The notes: a model not told the origin generated them from the sequence alone. 64,000 bases of DNA from Peptostreptococcaceae bacterium pGA-8 (GCA_900112915.1 FONK01000003.1:108080-172079), one strand, 5' to 3'; counted from the stretch's first letter, positions 42,075-55,440 are shown. Translations and numbers: made by a program.

Positions 42075-42935
42075 ATGGATAAACTGAAGGTTGTAGTGGT
42101 CACCGGCTTATCAGGTGCAGGAAAAACCAATGCAGCTGACTGGCTGGAGGATCAAGGATATTTTTGTGTTGATAATATGCCTCCGTCTTTAATACGAGCA
42201 TTTGTAGACCTGACAGTTCAAACTGCGACAATCAAAAAAGCCGCTATTATTGCCGATATCAGAGGGGGCAACTTTTTTGCCGACTTAATATCTACATTGG
42301 AGCAATTGGAGAAGGATGATAGAATTCAGCTGAAGATTTTGTTTATTGAAGCATCGGATAAGGCTTTAATCAAGCGCTACAATGAGACCAGAAGGAATCA
42401 TCCTTTGGGAGAAGGTCCCGTCACCATGGATGTTATTGAAAAGGAGAGGGAGACCCTTCAGGAGGTTAGAGCAAGGGCGGACTATGTCATTGACACTACG
42501 GATATGAAGGTGGCTGAATTTAGAACTTTTTTGCAAAACACCCTTTCCGGCGTGGCACAGCAGAAGCCTTTTAGAATAAACATTAAGTCCTTCGGGTATA
42601 AGAAGGGGCTGCCCCTTGAGGCTGACCTGATTATGGATATGAGATTTATCCCTAACCCGTACTATATAAAAGGGCTGAAGAAATTAACCGGAAATAATAA
42701 AAAGGTGCAGGCATATGTTATGAAGCATCAAGTCTCAAAGACCTTTGTCAAGAATTTTTATGATATGATTATGGCAATGGCTCCTGCTTACAGGAAGGAA
42801 GGAAAAAATCATCTTAACCTGGCATTTGGATGCACAGGTGGTCAGCACAGGTCGGTTACCATGGCAAACCACATGGCAGAGGTTTTTAGAAGAGAAGGGT
42901 TTACAGTAACACTTGAACATCGAGACATAAAATGA
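42075..42935 (+). CDS. rapZ: RNase adapter/nucleotide-binding protein RapZ
   Basis: 286 residues. Walker A GLSGAGKT at 10-17, N-terminal P-loop kinase fold, and C-terminal domain with GCTGGQHRSV. RapZ (YvcJ) binds nucleotides and controls amino-sugar metabolism in enterics; in Firmicutes it lies with yvcK and whiA. Here the next gene is kce, not yvcK. Start 1 base after the PHP gene. Confidence 0.95.
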   Translation: MDKLKVVVVTGLSGAGKTNAADWLEDQGYFCVDNMPPSLIRAFVDLTVQTATIKKAAIIADIRGGNFFADLISTLEQLEKDDRIQLKILFIEASDKALIKRYNETRRNHPLGEGPVTMDVIEKERETLQEVRARADYVIDTTDMKVAEFRTFLQNTLSGVAQQKPFRINIKSFGYKKGLPLEADLIMDMRFIPNPYYIKGLKKLTGNNKKVQAYVMKHQVSKTFVKNFYDMIMAMAPAYRKEGKNHLNLAFGCTGGQHRSVTMANHMAEVFRREGFTVTLEHRDIK

Positions 42936-43005
42936 TACAATATATGAAGCATGCGTTAAGCGCACGAGTTTATAATTTGAAATTAGATTTATTAAGGAGA
43001 GAGAG

Positions 43006-43836
43006 ATGGAAAAACTAATTATCAGTTCTTGTATTTGTGGTGCTGAGGTAACTAAAGAGCAGAATCCTAATGTGCCTTACACTGTGGAAGAAATAGTTCG
43101 TGAAGCTAAATCAGCTTATGATGCGGGTGCGGCAGTTATTCATCTACATGTAAGATGGGATGACGGTACTCCTACTCAGAGCACTGAAAGATTTCAGGAA
43201 TGTGTTGATGCTATCAGAGAGGTCTGCCCTGATGTAATAATCCAGCCTTCAACAGGCGGAGCTGTTGGTATGACTGACCTTGAGAGACTGGCTTCAACTG
43301 ATATCGTTCCTACACCTGAGTTTGCAACTCTTGACTGTGGAACCTGCAACTTCGGTGGAGATGAAATCTTCGTAAACACTGATACAACAATTGAAAACTT
43401 TGCTAAAATCATGAAGGAAAGAGGCATCAAGCCTGAGCTTGAGGTTTTTGACAAAGGTATGATCGATACAGCTCTTAAGGTAGACAAGAAGGGTCTTCTT
43501 GTTCACCCCCTACACTTTGATTTCGTACTTGGTGTACAGATGACAGCTACAATCAGAGACCTTGTTTTCATGGTAGGATCACTTCCGCCGGGTGCAACCT
43601 GGACTGCTACAGGTCTTGGAAAGAATGCTTGGGCAATCGCTGCGGCTACTATTGCTATGGGCGGACATGTAAGAGTCGGATTTGAAGATCACCTGTACAT
43701 CGAAAAGGGTGTTCTGGCAGAAAGCAACGGACAGTTGGTTGAAAAGGCTGTTAAGCTTGCAAAGCTTCTAGGCAGACCTATTGCTAACCCGACAGAAGCA
43801 AGAGAAATCTTAGGAATGCCACCTCTAAAGAAATAG
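43006..43836 (+). CDS. kce: 3-Keto-5-aminohexanoate cleavage enzyme
   Basis: 276 residues of the BKACE family. Zn-dependent; condenses 5-amino-3-oxohexanoate with acetyl-CoA and splits it to 3-aminobutyryl-CoA and acetoacetate, the step after Kdd. Seen: GAAVIHLHVRWDDG with zinc histidines, a conserved LLVHPLHFDF block and GKNAW. Highly biased codon use, like kamA and unlike its neighbours rapZ and whiA. GGAG lies 9 bases before the ATG. Placed between rapZ and whiA, about 29 kb from the rest of the pathway in this window. Confidence 0.93.
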   Translation: MEKLIISSCICGAEVTKEQNPNVPYTVEEIVREAKSAYDAGAAVIHLHVRWDDGTPTQSTERFQECVDAIREVCPDVIIQPSTGGAVGMTDLERLASTDIVPTPEFATLDCGTCNFGGDEIFVNTDTTIENFAKIMKERGIKPELEVFDKGMIDTALKVDKKGLLVHPLHFDFVLGVQMTATIRDLVFMVGSLPPGATWTATGLGKNAWAIAAATIAMGGHVRVGFEDHLYIEKGVLAESNGQLVEKAVKLAKLLGRPIANPTEAREILGMPPLKK

Positions 43837-43853
43837 TTTAGATTTTGGAATTT

Positions 43854-43885
43854 GCCCTCGAGCCTAGACTTGAGGGCCTTTTTAT
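43854..43885 (+). terminator. Terminator after kce
   Basis: GCCCTC and AG pair with CT and GAGGGC, followed by CTTTTTATT. Confidence 0.75.
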
Positions 43886-43912
43886 TATCATACCGAAAGG
43901 CGGACATAAAAT

Positions 43913-44860
43913 ATGTCATTTTCATCGGAGACAAAAAATGAGCTGTCAAGAACCTATCCGACAAAGAATTGCTGCAAGCTTGCAGAGATAGCCGGCTTCC
44001 TAAGGACAGCCGGGAGCATAGGTCTGGCAGGCGGCGGAAAATTTAATATTGCCTTGAAAACTGAAAATCCAGCAGTTGCCAGACATTATAAGAAGCTGCT
44101 TAAGGATTATTTTGATGTGGATTCCCGTCTTGATGTTGAAGAAGGAGCCGCTATAAATAAGGGATATTTTTACAAGCTGGTTATCGGACCGGAAATGAGG
44201 AGCGACCAGATTCTGAGAGAAACAGGTATCCTGATGGTCAGACAAGGCAATAATTTCATAAGTGATGGGATTTATCAGGGAATAATCAGAAGCAAATGCT
44301 GTAAAAAAGCATATCTGAAAGGGATGTTTTTGGGAGCCGGTACCATGGCAAACCCTGATAAAAGCTATCAGATGGAATGGCCCCTGTCCAGCAGGACTCT
44401 GGCAGAGGACTTACTGAAGCTGATCAACTCTTTTGTGGATATGGACGCTAAGATGGTTAAGAGGAAATCCCAATATGTGGTTTATGTCAAGTCCTACGGC
44501 TACATCAGAGATTTAATGACCATGATGGGAGCTCATACCATGGTTTTGGAGCTTGAGAATATAAAAATCAAAAAAGAGCTGAGGGGCGAAGCCATCCGTC
44601 TTACAAACTGCGATACTGCCAACATGGATAGGGTCATCGGAGCATCGGGAAAACAAATTGAAGCCATTAAATTTCTTGACGGAGCTGTCGGATTAAACAA
44701 GCTTCCTGAGAAGCTTAGGGAAATTGCCATCCTCAGACTTGAGCATCCTGAAGCGAGTCTCCTTCAGCTTGGAGAAATGCTGACTCCGCCTTTAAAGAAG
44801 TCAGGGGTTAATAATAGGATGAAAAAGCTGATGAATATGTATGAGAAGGGGCAAAAGTAA
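43913..44860 (+). CDS. whiA: Sporulation/cell-division regulator WhiA
   Basis: 315 residues. An N-terminal homing-endonuclease-like domain (SFSSETKNELSR, and CCKKAYLKGMFLGAGTM) and a C-terminal helix-turn-helix, LREIAILRLEHPEASLLQLGEML...SGVNNRMKKL. Binds DNA and affects division in Gram-positive bacteria whether or not they sporulate. Supports a Firmicute host. A terminator overlaps its stop codon. Confidence 0.94.
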   Translation: MSFSSETKNELSRTYPTKNCCKLAEIAGFLRTAGSIGLAGGGKFNIALKTENPAVARHYKKLLKDYFDVDSRLDVEEGAAINKGYFYKLVIGPEMRSDQILRETGILMVRQGNNFISDGIYQGIIRSKCCKKAYLKGMFLGAGTMANPDKSYQMEWPLSSRTLAEDLLKLINSFVDMDAKMVKRKSQYVVYVKSYGYIRDLMTMMGAHTMVLELENIKIKKELRGEAIRLTNCDTANMDRVIGASGKQIEAIKFLDGAVGLNKLPEKLREIAILRLEHPEASLLQLGEMLTPPLKKSGVNNRMKKLMNMYEKGQK

Positions 44861-44877
44861 TTAAGTTGCCCTTTTTT
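44848..44877 (+). terminator. Terminator overlapping the end of whiA
   Basis: GGGCAA pairs with TTGCCC followed by TTTTTT. The ATPase operon begins 92 bases later. Confidence 0.75.
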
Positions 44878-44968
44878 GATATGCTATAATACTGTATACT
44901 TGTTAATATCCATTGAAATGGGTATAAAAAAGGATATAATGGAATGGATGAATAGGGAGGTGAGGCTA

Positions 44969-45281
44969 ATGTTTTCTGACGAACTATCGAAAATAGTTGA
45001 CAGTGAAAATCAGGCAGAAGAGATTTTGCGCAGGGCAAAGGCCCAGTGCAAGGGAATAGTCGATGAGGCAGAAGCTAAAGCGGATGATATTTTAGATGAA
45101 GCAAATCAGAAGAGCAAATCTACGTATGACCGGCTTATAAATGAAGGCAAGGAGCGTTCAGATGCCATGTATGAGGAATATCTGGAAGGCGTTGCCAAAG
45201 AATGCCAGGTCATGACCGCAGGAGCGGAAATGCATCTGAATGAAACTGCGCAATTCATAGTAGAAAGGATAGTGAAGGCTA

Positions 45282-45295
<14 letters not shown>
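44969..45295 (+). CDS. ntpF: V-type ATPase subunit G/H (peripheral stalk)
   Basis: 108 residues from the ATG 8 bases after GGGAGG. Almost entirely helical, alanine- and glutamate-rich (ILRRAKAQCKGIVDEAEAKADD), as in the stalk subunit that pairs with E. First gene of the ntp operon; overlaps the next by 14 bases. Confidence 0.85.
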
Positions 45296-47758
<2,463 letters not shown>

Positions 47759-47803
47759 GCTACGGTATTAGCCATTGAAAATTTTAACTCAGGGGGCATA
47801 AGC

Positions 47804-48385
47804 ATGAGTATTGAAAAAATAACATCTAAAATTTTAGATGATGCAAAGGACCAGGCGGAAGCCTCCCTAAATGAAGCGAGGCTGAGGGCTGAAAGTATAG
47901 TAAATGATGCCCGGGAAAAAGCAAAGGAGCTTGAAATGAGCCTGACAAGTTCAGGTGAAGTTGAGAGAGATAAGCTCATGGGGAGAAGGAAGTCGGTTGC
48001 AGAAATAGATGGGAGAAAAATAGTACTGGCAGAGAAAAGAAAGCTGATTGACAAGGCTTTTGAAGAGGCGGCGGATATTATAGCTTCCATGGACAAAGAA
48101 GAGTACACCGGGCTTCTATTTGAGAAGATTATTCAAGGAGAAGCTAAGGGCTGTGAGCTGGTGTTAAATCAAGAGGATAGAGACAGCATCGGCGAGATTT
48201 TGGTTTCAAGGGTTAACAAAGAACTGGGAGAAGGCAGTCTGAAGCTTTCTGAAGAGGTGAGAAATATAAAGGGCGGCTTCCTTTTAAAGAGAGGCAGGAT
48301 TTATATTAACAGCTCAATAGAAAATATGATTAGCGATGTGAAGGAAGAGCTTATTACTGAAGTGGCAGAAAAGCTATTCAGATAG
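47804..48385 (+). CDS. ntpE: V-type ATPase subunit E (peripheral stalk)
   Basis: 193 residues: a long N-terminal helix (about 1-95, ending in EKRKLIDKAFEEA) and a compact alpha/beta C-terminal domain. Forms the stator with subunit G/H. GGGGG precedes the ATG; a 45-base gap separates it from ntpK. Confidence 0.9.
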   Translation: MSIEKITSKILDDAKDQAEASLNEARLRAESIVNDAREKAKELEMSLTSSGEVERDKLMGRRKSVAEIDGRKIVLAEKRKLIDKAFEEAADIIASMDKEEYTGLLFEKIIQGEAKGCELVLNQEDRDSIGEILVSRVNKELGEGSLKLSEEVRNIKGGFLLKRGRIYINSSIENMISDVKEELITEVAEKLFR

Positions 48386-48394
48386 GAGATAGAA

Positions 48395-49399
48395 ATGACA
48401 AACAGGCCGGAAGAATACACATTTGCAGATGCATATATTGGCAGTTTTGTTAAAAATCTGATGACGAAGCAGGATCTTTTGAGAGCTGCTCAAGCAAAGG
48501 ACCTATTGACCATTGAAGCCATGCTTAGAGAGTTCGGCTATGGCGAAGCAAAGGAAATCCATGAAGGGGACATTGAAACCTTCATAAGGCGTGAACAAAA
48601 TAAACTGTTCGACCTTATATACGATACACTTCCTGAAAGAAAGGAGTTATCCCTGCTGCTTCTGCCATTTGACTATCATAACCTTAAGGTATGCTTAAAG
48701 GCTGAATTTCTGGGGCTTACGCCTGATGACAATTATTTAGTTTCAACAGGTGATATAGACAGACACAAGATAGTGGCTATGGTCAAGGAAAGAAATTACA
48801 TACATATGTCAACTCATATGAAGGCGGCTATGGAGTCGGCAATCGACCTGTTCGGGCGAGGAAATGATCCACAGGAAATAGATCTTGTAATGGATAAGGC
48901 CTGCTACAAGGAGATGTCGGAAAAAGCCCGGGAAAGCGGCGTAGATTTTCTTGTAGGCTTGGTAGAGCTGGAGATTGACCTTTTGAACATCAAATCCTTT
49001 GTCAGATTAAAACAGATGAAAATGCCATGGACCTTCTTCCAGAAGATTTTTCTTGAGGGCGGTCGAATTGCAGAGAGCCTTTTCATAGGAGCCTATGAGG
49101 AGCCATATGGACAATTTGCTGAAAAATTAGCACCTTATGGACTCAAGGATGCCGTATTGGAAGGCACAAATAAGCTACAGGAGTCAGGGGAATTCTGGCT
49201 TTTGGAAAAGCTGACTGCAGATGCATTGATGGAATATAATAAGAAAGCCAAGTATTTGTCCTTCGGCATTGAACCTATTGCCGGCTATTGGACAGCTAAG
49301 GAGGTCGAGATAGACAACCTTAGAATAATACTTCTAGGCAAGAAGATTGGGCTTTCACCTGAAAAAATAGGAGAAAGATTGAGGGAATCATATGTATAA
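48395..49399 (+). CDS. ntpC: V-type ATPase subunit C/d
   Basis: 334 residues, helical, funnel-shaped subunit that links the central shaft to the K ring. Recognised by its position and the family blocks YADAYI-like start and FLxxxxDxxNLK-type (FDYHNLKVCLKAEF). Overlaps the next gene by 8 bases. Confidence 0.9.
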   Translation: MTNRPEEYTFADAYIGSFVKNLMTKQDLLRAAQAKDLLTIEAMLREFGYGEAKEIHEGDIETFIRREQNKLFDLIYDTLPERKELSLLLLPFDYHNLKVCLKAEFLGLTPDDNYLVSTGDIDRHKIVAMVKERNYIHMSTHMKAAMESAIDLFGRGNDPQEIDLVMDKACYKEMSEKARESGVDFLVGLVELEIDLLNIKSFVRLKQMKMPWTFFQKIFLEGGRIAESLFIGAYEEPYGQFAEKLAPYGLKDAVLEGTNKLQESGEFWLLEKLTADALMEYNKKAKYLSFGIEPIAGYWTAKEVEIDNLRIILLGKKIGLSPEKIGERLRESYV

Positions 49400-49715
49400 A
49401 ATAGGCGTGATTGGCGATAGAGAATCGGTAATGGGCTTTAAAGCCTTGGGTCTTGATGTATTCCCTTGCGATGACAGCGAATCGGGACGAAAGACCTTGC
49501 ACAATATTGCAAAGTCGGATTATGCCATAATATATATTACCGAGGGCTTAGCTTATGCCATAAGAAGTGACATTGATGAGTATAATGACTCAAAGCTTCC
49601 GGCAATAATTCCTATTCCCGGCAGGGACGGGGCTACAGGACGAGGCATGGATAGCGTGCGAAAGTCTGTAGAAAGAGCTGTAGGAGCAGACATACTATTT
49701 GGAGGTAACAAGTAA
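49392..49715 (+). CDS. ntpG: V-type ATPase subunit F
   Basis: 107 residues with a Rossmann-like alpha/beta fold: MYKIGVIGDRESVMGFKALG and YAIIYITEGLA. Central-stalk subunit contacting D. Ends directly before ntpA (TAA then ATG). Confidence 0.93.
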   Translation: MYKIGVIGDRESVMGFKALGLDVFPCDDSESGRKTLHNIAKSDYAIIYITEGLAYAIRSDIDEYNDSKLPAIIPIPGRDGATGRGMDSVRKSVERAVGADILFGGNK

Positions 49716-51494
49716 ATGAGTCAAGGAAAAATTGTAAAGGTATCAGGACCTCTCGTTGTAGCGTCAGGCATGGAAGATGCCGATATGTATGACGTTGTCA
49801 GAGTAGGCGATGATGGATTAATTGGAGAAATTATTGAGATGCGTGGCGACATGGCATCTATACAGGTATATGAGGATACTGCGGGAATCGGACCTGGAGC
49901 GCCGGTTATTACAACGGGAGCACCTCTTTCTGTTGAGCTGGGACCGGGACTTATTGAAACCATGTACGATGGAATACAGAGACCTCTGGTGGGAATGTAT
50001 GAAGCCGTTGGATCAAATATTACAAGAGGCATCAATGTGCCGTCCTTGGACAGAGAGAAGAAATGGAGATTTGTTCCGGCAGTTCAGGTTGGTGAAGAGG
50101 TTGAAGCAGGCGACATCATAGGTACTGTTAGAGAAACTGTAGTCGTTGAACAAAAAATAATGGTGCCTTACGGAGTTAAGGGAACCGTTACCGAAATCAG
50201 CGGTGGCAATTTCACGGTGGATGAAACTGTTTGCAGACTTCAGCTGGAGGATGGCAGTGAAAAGGAATTGTCCCTTATGCAAAAATGGCCGGTAAGAAGA
50301 GGCAGACCGTACAAAGAAAAATTGGTTCCGGAAATGCCTCTAATCACAGGACAGCGTGTAATTGACACCTTATTCCCAATTGCAAAGGGCGGTGTAGCTG
50401 CGGTTCCCGGACCTTTCGGTTCCGGCAAAACAGTCGTACAGCATCAGCTGGCAAAATGGGCGGATGCGGACATCGTGGTATACATAGGCTGTGGTGAGCG
50501 TGGCAATGAGATGACAGATGTTCTGATGGAGTTCCCTGAGCTTACAGACCCTCGAAGCGGAGAGTCGCTGATGAAGAGAACCGTTTTGATTGCCAACACC
50601 TCCGACATGCCGGTAGCAGCCCGTGAGGCATCAATTTACACAGGAATTACCATTGCAGAATACTTTAGAGATATGGGATATTCTGTAGCTATAATGGCAG
50701 ACTCAACTTCAAGATGGGCGGAGGCTCTTCGTGAAATGTCAGGAAGACTTGAAGAAATGCCCGGTGAAGAAGGCTATCCCGCTTACTTAAGTTCAAGACT
50801 TGCTCAGTTCTATGAGAGAGCCGGCAGAGTGATTTCCTTAGGTAAAGAAGGAAGACCGGGTGCACTTTCAGCTATTGGCGCTGTATCCCCTCCGGGAGGC
50901 GATACCTCTGAACCGGTTTCTCAGGCAACCCTGAGAATTGTTAAGGTATTCTGGGCTCTTGATGCATCCTTGGCATATAAGAGGCACTTCCCGGCAATTA
51001 ACTGGTTAAACAGCCACTCTCTTTATGTGGACAGATTGACTAAATGGTATGAGGAAAATGTAAGCAGAGATTTCCCTGCTCTTAGACTTGAAACTGTTAG
51101 GCTTCTACAGGAAGAAGCCGAGCTTCAGGAGATTGTGCAGCTTGTAGGTGTGGATGCTTTGTCTGCGGAGGACAGAGTTAAGCTGGAGGCTTGTAAATCA
51201 ATCAGAGAGGACTATTTACATCAAAATGCCTTCCATGAAGTTGATACATATACCTCAATGAACAAGCAATTTAAGCTGCTTAAGCTGATTTTAGGCTACT
51301 ACCATTTGGCAAAGGATGCCATCGGTAAGGGTGCCGACTTCAACAGTCTGATAAGCCTTCCGATTCGTGAGAAGATAGGTAGATTTAAGTACATTGAGGA
51401 AAAAGATATTGACAGATCCTATGATGAAATTTTAGGACAGCTGCGCAAGGATGTGGCAACTTTAGTAAGTGAGGGGGCGGAAGACGATGATTAA
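49716..51494 (+). CDS. ntpA: V-type ATPase catalytic subunit A
   Basis: 592 residues. Walker A GPFGSGKT near 231-238, the A-type insertion between about 110 and 190, and Walker [18 protein letters not shown]. Hydrolyses ATP in the A3B3 head. Very strong similarity in length and motifs to other ntpA proteins. Confidence 0.97.
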   Translation: MSQGKIVKVSGPLVVASGMEDADMYDVVRVGDDGLIGEIIEMRGDMASIQVYEDTAGIGPGAPVITTGAPLSVELGPGLIETMYDGIQRPLVGMYEAVGSNITRGINVPSLDREKKWRFVPAVQVGEEVEAGDIIGTVRETVVVEQKIMVPYGVKGTVTEISGGNFTVDETVCRLQLEDGSEKELSLMQKWPVRRGRPYKEKLVPEMPLITGQRVIDTLFPIAKGGVAAVPGPFGSGKTVVQHQLAKWADADIVVYIGCGERGNEMTDVLMEFPELTDPRSGESLMKRTVLIANTSDMPVAAREASIYTGITIAEYFRDMGYSVAIMADSTSRWAEALREMSGRLEEMPGEEGYPAYLSSRLAQFYERAGRVISLGKEGRPGALSAIGAVSPPGGDTSEPVSQATLRIVKVFWALDASLAYKRHFPAINWLNSHSLYVDRLTKWYEENVSRDFPALRLETVRLLQEEAELQEIVQLVGVDALSAEDRVKLEACKSIREDYLHQNAFHEVDTYTSMNKQFKLLKLILGYYHLAKDAIGKGADFNSLISLPIREKIGRFKYIEEKDIDRSYDEILGQLRKDVATLVSEGAEDDD

Positions 51495-52854
51495 GGAGTA
51501 TAAGACTATATCAGAAGTAGTTGGCCCTTTGATGCTGGTTAAAAATGTTGAAGGTGTAAGCTACGATGAGTTGGGAGAGATTGTTCTTCCTAACGGAGAA
51601 AAAAGACTTTGCAAGGTTCTTGAGGTGAACGGAAGCGATGCCCTGGTTCAGCTTTTTGAAAGCTCCGCCGGTATCAACCTTAAGGAAAGTACAGTTAAGT
51701 TTTTAGGCCATGGAACCCAGCTTGGCGTTTCTCCTGAAATGATGGGAAGAGTTTTTGACGGTATGGGCAGGCCGAAGGACGGCGGTCCTGAAATCATTGC
51801 CGAAAAGAAGATGGATACTAACGGATTACCTATGAATCCTGCTGCAAGAGACTATCCGGCGGAATTTATTCAGACCGGCGTTTCTGCCATTGACGGGCTT
51901 AACACTCTGGTAAGGGGACAAAAGCTTCCGATTTTCTCAGGTTCAGGTCTTCCTCATGCCGAGCTTGCCGCTCAGATTGCAAGACAGGCAAAGGTAATTG
52001 GCGGAGAGAGCAATTTCGCAGTAGTTTTTGCCGCTATAGGTATCACTTATGAAGAGGCTGACTTTTTTGCCGGAGATTTTAGAAGAACCGGAGCTATTGA
52101 CAGAACTGTAATGTTTATGAACCTTGCCAATGATCCGGCTGTTGAGCGTATTGCAACACCTCGTATGGCTCTTACTGCGGCTGAATACCTGGCCTTCGAT
52201 TTAGGTATGCATGTCCTTGTCATCATGACGGACATTACAAACTATGCTGAAGCTCTTCGTGAGGTTTCTGCTGCCAGAAAGGAAGTTCCGGGCAGAAGAG
52301 GCTATCCGGGATATTTATATACCGACTTGGCGACTATGTATGAGAGAGCGGGAAGAAAGAGGGGCCATGAAGGCTCAATTACAATGATTCCGATTTTGAC
52401 AATGCCGGAAGATGACAAGACCCATCCTATTCCCGACCTTACAGGCTACATTACCGAGGGACAGATTATTCTTTCAAGAGAGCTTTACAGAAAGAATGTC
52501 AAGCCGCCTATTGATGTGCTTCCTTCACTTTCAAGACTTAAGGATAAGGGAATCGGTGAGGGTAAGACAAGAGAGGACCATGCCGATACTATGAATCAGC
52601 TGTTTGCAGCCTATGCTAAGGGTAAGGAAAGCTTGGAGCTTATGACCATCCTCGGCGAATCGGCTTTAAGCGATGTTGATCTTATGTATGCCAAGTTTTC
52701 TCAGGAATTTGAGAACAGATATGTTTCTCAAGGCTATGAAACGGACAGAACCATTGAGGAAACTCTTAATATTGGCTGGGAGCTGCTTAAGCTGATACCT
52801 AAGAGCGAGCTGAAGAGAATTAAAGACGAGTATATTGAGAAATACCTGGGATAG
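51487..52854 (+). CDS. ntpB: V-type ATPase regulatory subunit B
   Basis: 455 residues from the ATG that overlaps the end of ntpA by 8 bases; a GTG six codons upstream is less likely. Contains [19 protein letters not shown] in place of the P-loop and [17 protein letters not shown]. Alternates with A in the head. Confidence 0.96.
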   Translation: MIKEYKTISEVVGPLMLVKNVEGVSYDELGEIVLPNGEKRLCKVLEVNGSDALVQLFESSAGINLKESTVKFLGHGTQLGVSPEMMGRVFDGMGRPKDGGPEIIAEKKMDTNGLPMNPAARDYPAEFIQTGVSAIDGLNTLVRGQKLPIFSGSGLPHAELAAQIARQAKVIGGESNFAVVFAAIGITYEEADFFAGDFRRTGAIDRTVMFMNLANDPAVERIATPRMALTAAEYLAFDLGMHVLVIMTDITNYAEALREVSAARKEVPGRRGYPGYLYTDLATMYERAGRKRGHEGSITMIPILTMPEDDKTHPIPDLTGYITEGQIILSRELYRKNVKPPIDVLPSLSRLKDKGIGEGKTREDHADTMNQLFAAYAKGKESLELMTILGESALSDVDLMYAKFSQEFENRYVSQGYETDRTIEETLNIGWELLKLIPKSELKRIKDEYIEKYLG

Positions 52855-52875
52855 GGTAGGAAAGGAGCATTATTC

Positions 52876-53556
52876 ATGGAAAGAATGAATGTAAATCCAA
52901 CCAGAATGATGTTAACATCTCTAAAAAAGCGTCTTAAAACTGCTTCAAGAGGTCATAAGCTAATGAAGGATAAGAGAGATGAGCTGATGAAATCTTTCTT
53001 GGAACTGGCAAGAGAAAATGGAAGACTTCGTGAACAGGTTGAGTCCGGACTGGAAGAGGTGTATAAAGCCTTTACTGTAGCCAGCTCAATAATATCCAAC
53101 GAGGTAATAGAGGAATCTCTCATGTTCCCTAAACAGGGTGTTTCCTTATCTGTGGATACAAAAAATATTATGAGTGTCGAGGTTCCCGTTTTTTCCTTTA
53201 CCACAACAACCTCCGAGTCTGGCAATATATTTCCTTACGGCTTTGCGAGAACCTCAGGAGAATTGGATATGGCTGTTGAGGGTCTATCGGATTTGTTCCC
53301 GATGTTGTTGGAATTAGCTGCTAAGGAAAAGGAGACCGCTTTGCTGGCAGCCGAATTGGAAAAGACAAGACGTAGAGTAAATGCTCTGGAATATGTTATG
53401 ATTCCAAGACTTGAGATGACCATAAAGTACATTACAATGAAGCTTGATGAGAATGAAAGAGGAAATCAAACCAGGCTGATGAAGGTCAAGGATATGATGC
53501 TTGAACAGGCTATTAAGGATAGACGAAAAAAGAACGAAGAGATGTTCGGCGCATAG
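52876..53556 (+). CDS. ntpD: V-type ATPase subunit D (central shaft)
   Basis: 226 residues; long N- and C-terminal helices form the coiled-coil rotor shaft, with the start NPTRMMLTSLKKRLKTASRGHKLMKDKRDEL typical of the family when read across its first 40 residues. Last gene of the operon, giving the order F-I-K-E-C-G-A-B-D. Confidence 0.94.
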   Translation: MERMNVNPTRMMLTSLKKRLKTASRGHKLMKDKRDELMKSFLELARENGRLREQVESGLEEVYKAFTVASSIISNEVIEESLMFPKQGVSLSVDTKNIMSVEVPVFSFTTTTSESGNIFPYGFARTSGELDMAVEGLSDLFPMLLELAAKEKETALLAAELEKTRRRVNALEYVMIPRLEMTIKYITMKLDENERGNQTRLMKVKDMMLEQAIKDRRKKNEEMFGA

Positions 53557-53602
53557 AGATAGCATGTGTAAATCTATAGGGGGATTATATAGATTAGGTA
53601 TT

Positions 53603-53642
53603 AATTCTCTGCTTACCGTTAAAGGTAGGCAGAGAATTTTTT
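53603..53642 (+). terminator. Terminator of the ATPase operon
   Basis: AATTCTCTGC and TACC pair with GGTA and GCAGAGAATT, followed by TTTT. Confidence 0.85.
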
Positions 53643-53708
53643 GGGTTTTAGTATTCCTGTTAACATGGCCGCGGCTTGTGGTACTGTTTAAGGAGGCACG
53701 GATTAAAC

Positions 53709-53729
53709 CGCTGAATTTCCAGCGTTTTT
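53709..53729 (+). terminator. Second, smaller terminator
   Basis: CGCTG and CAGCG around AATTTC, followed by TTTTT. It lies between the ATPase operon and dltA; the rest of this gap holds no gene. Confidence 0.6.
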
Positions 53730-53835
53730 CTCAATTATTACAAAAGTTTTAAGGTTGATTAAAAAGCCTTAATAATCATAGACAGTAGTATTTGCAAAGG
53801 GTAATATATCCTATAGATTAGAGGTGAAAAAAGCT

Positions 53836-55440
53836 ATGAATATTTTGGAAAAAATTGAAAATCATGGTAAAATGCAAGGCGACAATATTGTGATGGAATA
53901 TGGAGCTGAAAAGCTTACATATTCAGAGCTTTGGGAAAAATCAGATAGGCTTGCAGGATGGATATCAGAGAGACTTGGGGACTCCAAAAAGCCCGTATTA
54001 GTCTACGGGCATAAGCATCCGATGATGCTGGTCTGTTTTTTAGCCTGTGTTAAATCAGGCAGAGCATATTGTCCGGTGGACATTTCAATGCCGGAGCAGA
54101 GAATCGGCGATATAGCTGAGGCGGTGGATAATGATATTATACTTGGGACTGAGGAAAATACACATAACCTTAAGGGCTATGTTAGCCTTGATGAGATAGA
54201 CAGGATATCTAAAGAGCATACTCCGGTTGATTATTCAAAAAGAGTTTCTTCAGAGGATACATACTACATTATCTTTACATCGGGCAGCACAGGTAAGCCT
54301 AAAGGTGTTGAAATAAGCCTGGAAAACTTAAATAATTTCACTGATTGGTCGGTTTCTCTGGTTGAGGACAGTCAAGAAGGCTGCCATGACGAAATGAGGG
54401 ATATTAATTCAAGGAAATCACAGCTTACCTTTATGAATCAGGCACCCTTTTCCTTTGACCTTTCAGTTATGGACTTATATACCTGCCTGGCTATGGGCGG
54501 CAGATTATACAGCATAGACAAGAAAACTCAGCAGGATCCGAAGCTCCTCATGGATGAGCTGAGAAAAGGAGAGATAAATGTTTGGGTATCCACTCCATCC
54601 TTTGCTGAAATGACTATGGCAAATAAGGAATTTAACGGTGAAGAATTTGATTCCATCAATACGTTTTTATTCTGTGGAGAAAAGCTGGGAGCAGATACAG
54701 GAAAGAGACTTCAGGAGCTATTTCCTAATTCCGGCATATACAACACCTACGGTCCTACAGAATCAACTGTTGCAGTAACAGGCATCAAGCTCGATGACAG
54801 CTTGTTCGGCAAGGGGGACTTACCAATCGGCAGACCTAAGCCAGGCACGGAAATATATATATTTACAGAGGATGGAAGTATTGCCAAAGAAGGTGAGAAG
54901 GGTGAAATTGCCATTGCCGGAAATACTGTGAGCAAGGGCTATTTTAAAAACCGGGAAAAGACTTCAGAGGTATTTATTGAAGATAATATCAGCAGCTTCC
55001 ATGACTCAAAAGACAGTGATGAAACAAAGAAGGCTATGATGTATAAAACCGGTGATGAGGGCTATATTTCAAATGGGCTTGTTTATTGTACAGGAAGAAT
55101 TGACTTGCAAATTAAGCTCCACGGATATAGAATTGAGCTTGGTGATATCGAGTCCAATCTCAAATTTATTGAAGGCATATCTCAGGCATGTGTAGTTCCA
55201 AGACGAGTAGACGGCAAAATCAGGAATTTGGTTGCCTTTGTAGTAGAGACATCAGATGCAAATGCTCCGAGAAAGACCTATGATTCGTCAACAGCATTTC
55301 AAAAACGTAAGGAAATACGGGACAAGCTCAAATGCCAGCTACCGGATTATATGGTCCCTAAAAAGATTGTGTTTGTAGATTCACTACCTATGACAATTAA
55401 CGGGAAGGTTGACAGAAAGAAATTGGAGGCAATGGTTTAA
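53836..55440 (+). CDS. dltA: D-alanine--D-alanyl carrier protein ligase
   Basis: 534 residues from the ATG 8 bases after GAGGTG; an earlier GTG lies within that site. AMP-forming ligase with P-loop TSGSTGKPKG, YGPTE, and the hinge/catalytic ending NGKVDRKKLE. It activates D-alanine and loads DltC for D-alanylation of teichoic acids. Its stop shares an A with the dltB start. Confidence 0.95.
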   Translation: MNILEKIENHGKMQGDNIVMEYGAEKLTYSELWEKSDRLAGWISERLGDSKKPVLVYGHKHPMMLVCFLACVKSGRAYCPVDISMPEQRIGDIAEAVDNDIILGTEENTHNLKGYVSLDEIDRISKEHTPVDYSKRVSSEDTYYIIFTSGSTGKPKGVEISLENLNNFTDWSVSLVEDSQEGCHDEMRDINSRKSQLTFMNQAPFSFDLSVMDLYTCLAMGGRLYSIDKKTQQDPKLLMDELRKGEINVWVSTPSFAEMTMANKEFNGEEFDSINTFLFCGEKLGADTGKRLQELFPNSGIYNTYGPTESTVAVTGIKLDDSLFGKGDLPIGRPKPGTEIYIFTEDGSIAKEGEKGEIAIAGNTVSKGYFKNREKTSEVFIEDNISSFHDSKDSDETKKAMMYKTGDEGYISNGLVYCTGRIDLQIKLHGYRIELGDIESNLKFIEGISQACVVPRRVDGKIRNLVAFVVETSDANAPRKTYDSSTAFQKRKEIRDKLKCQLPDYMVPKKIVFVDSLPMTINGKVDRKKLEAMV

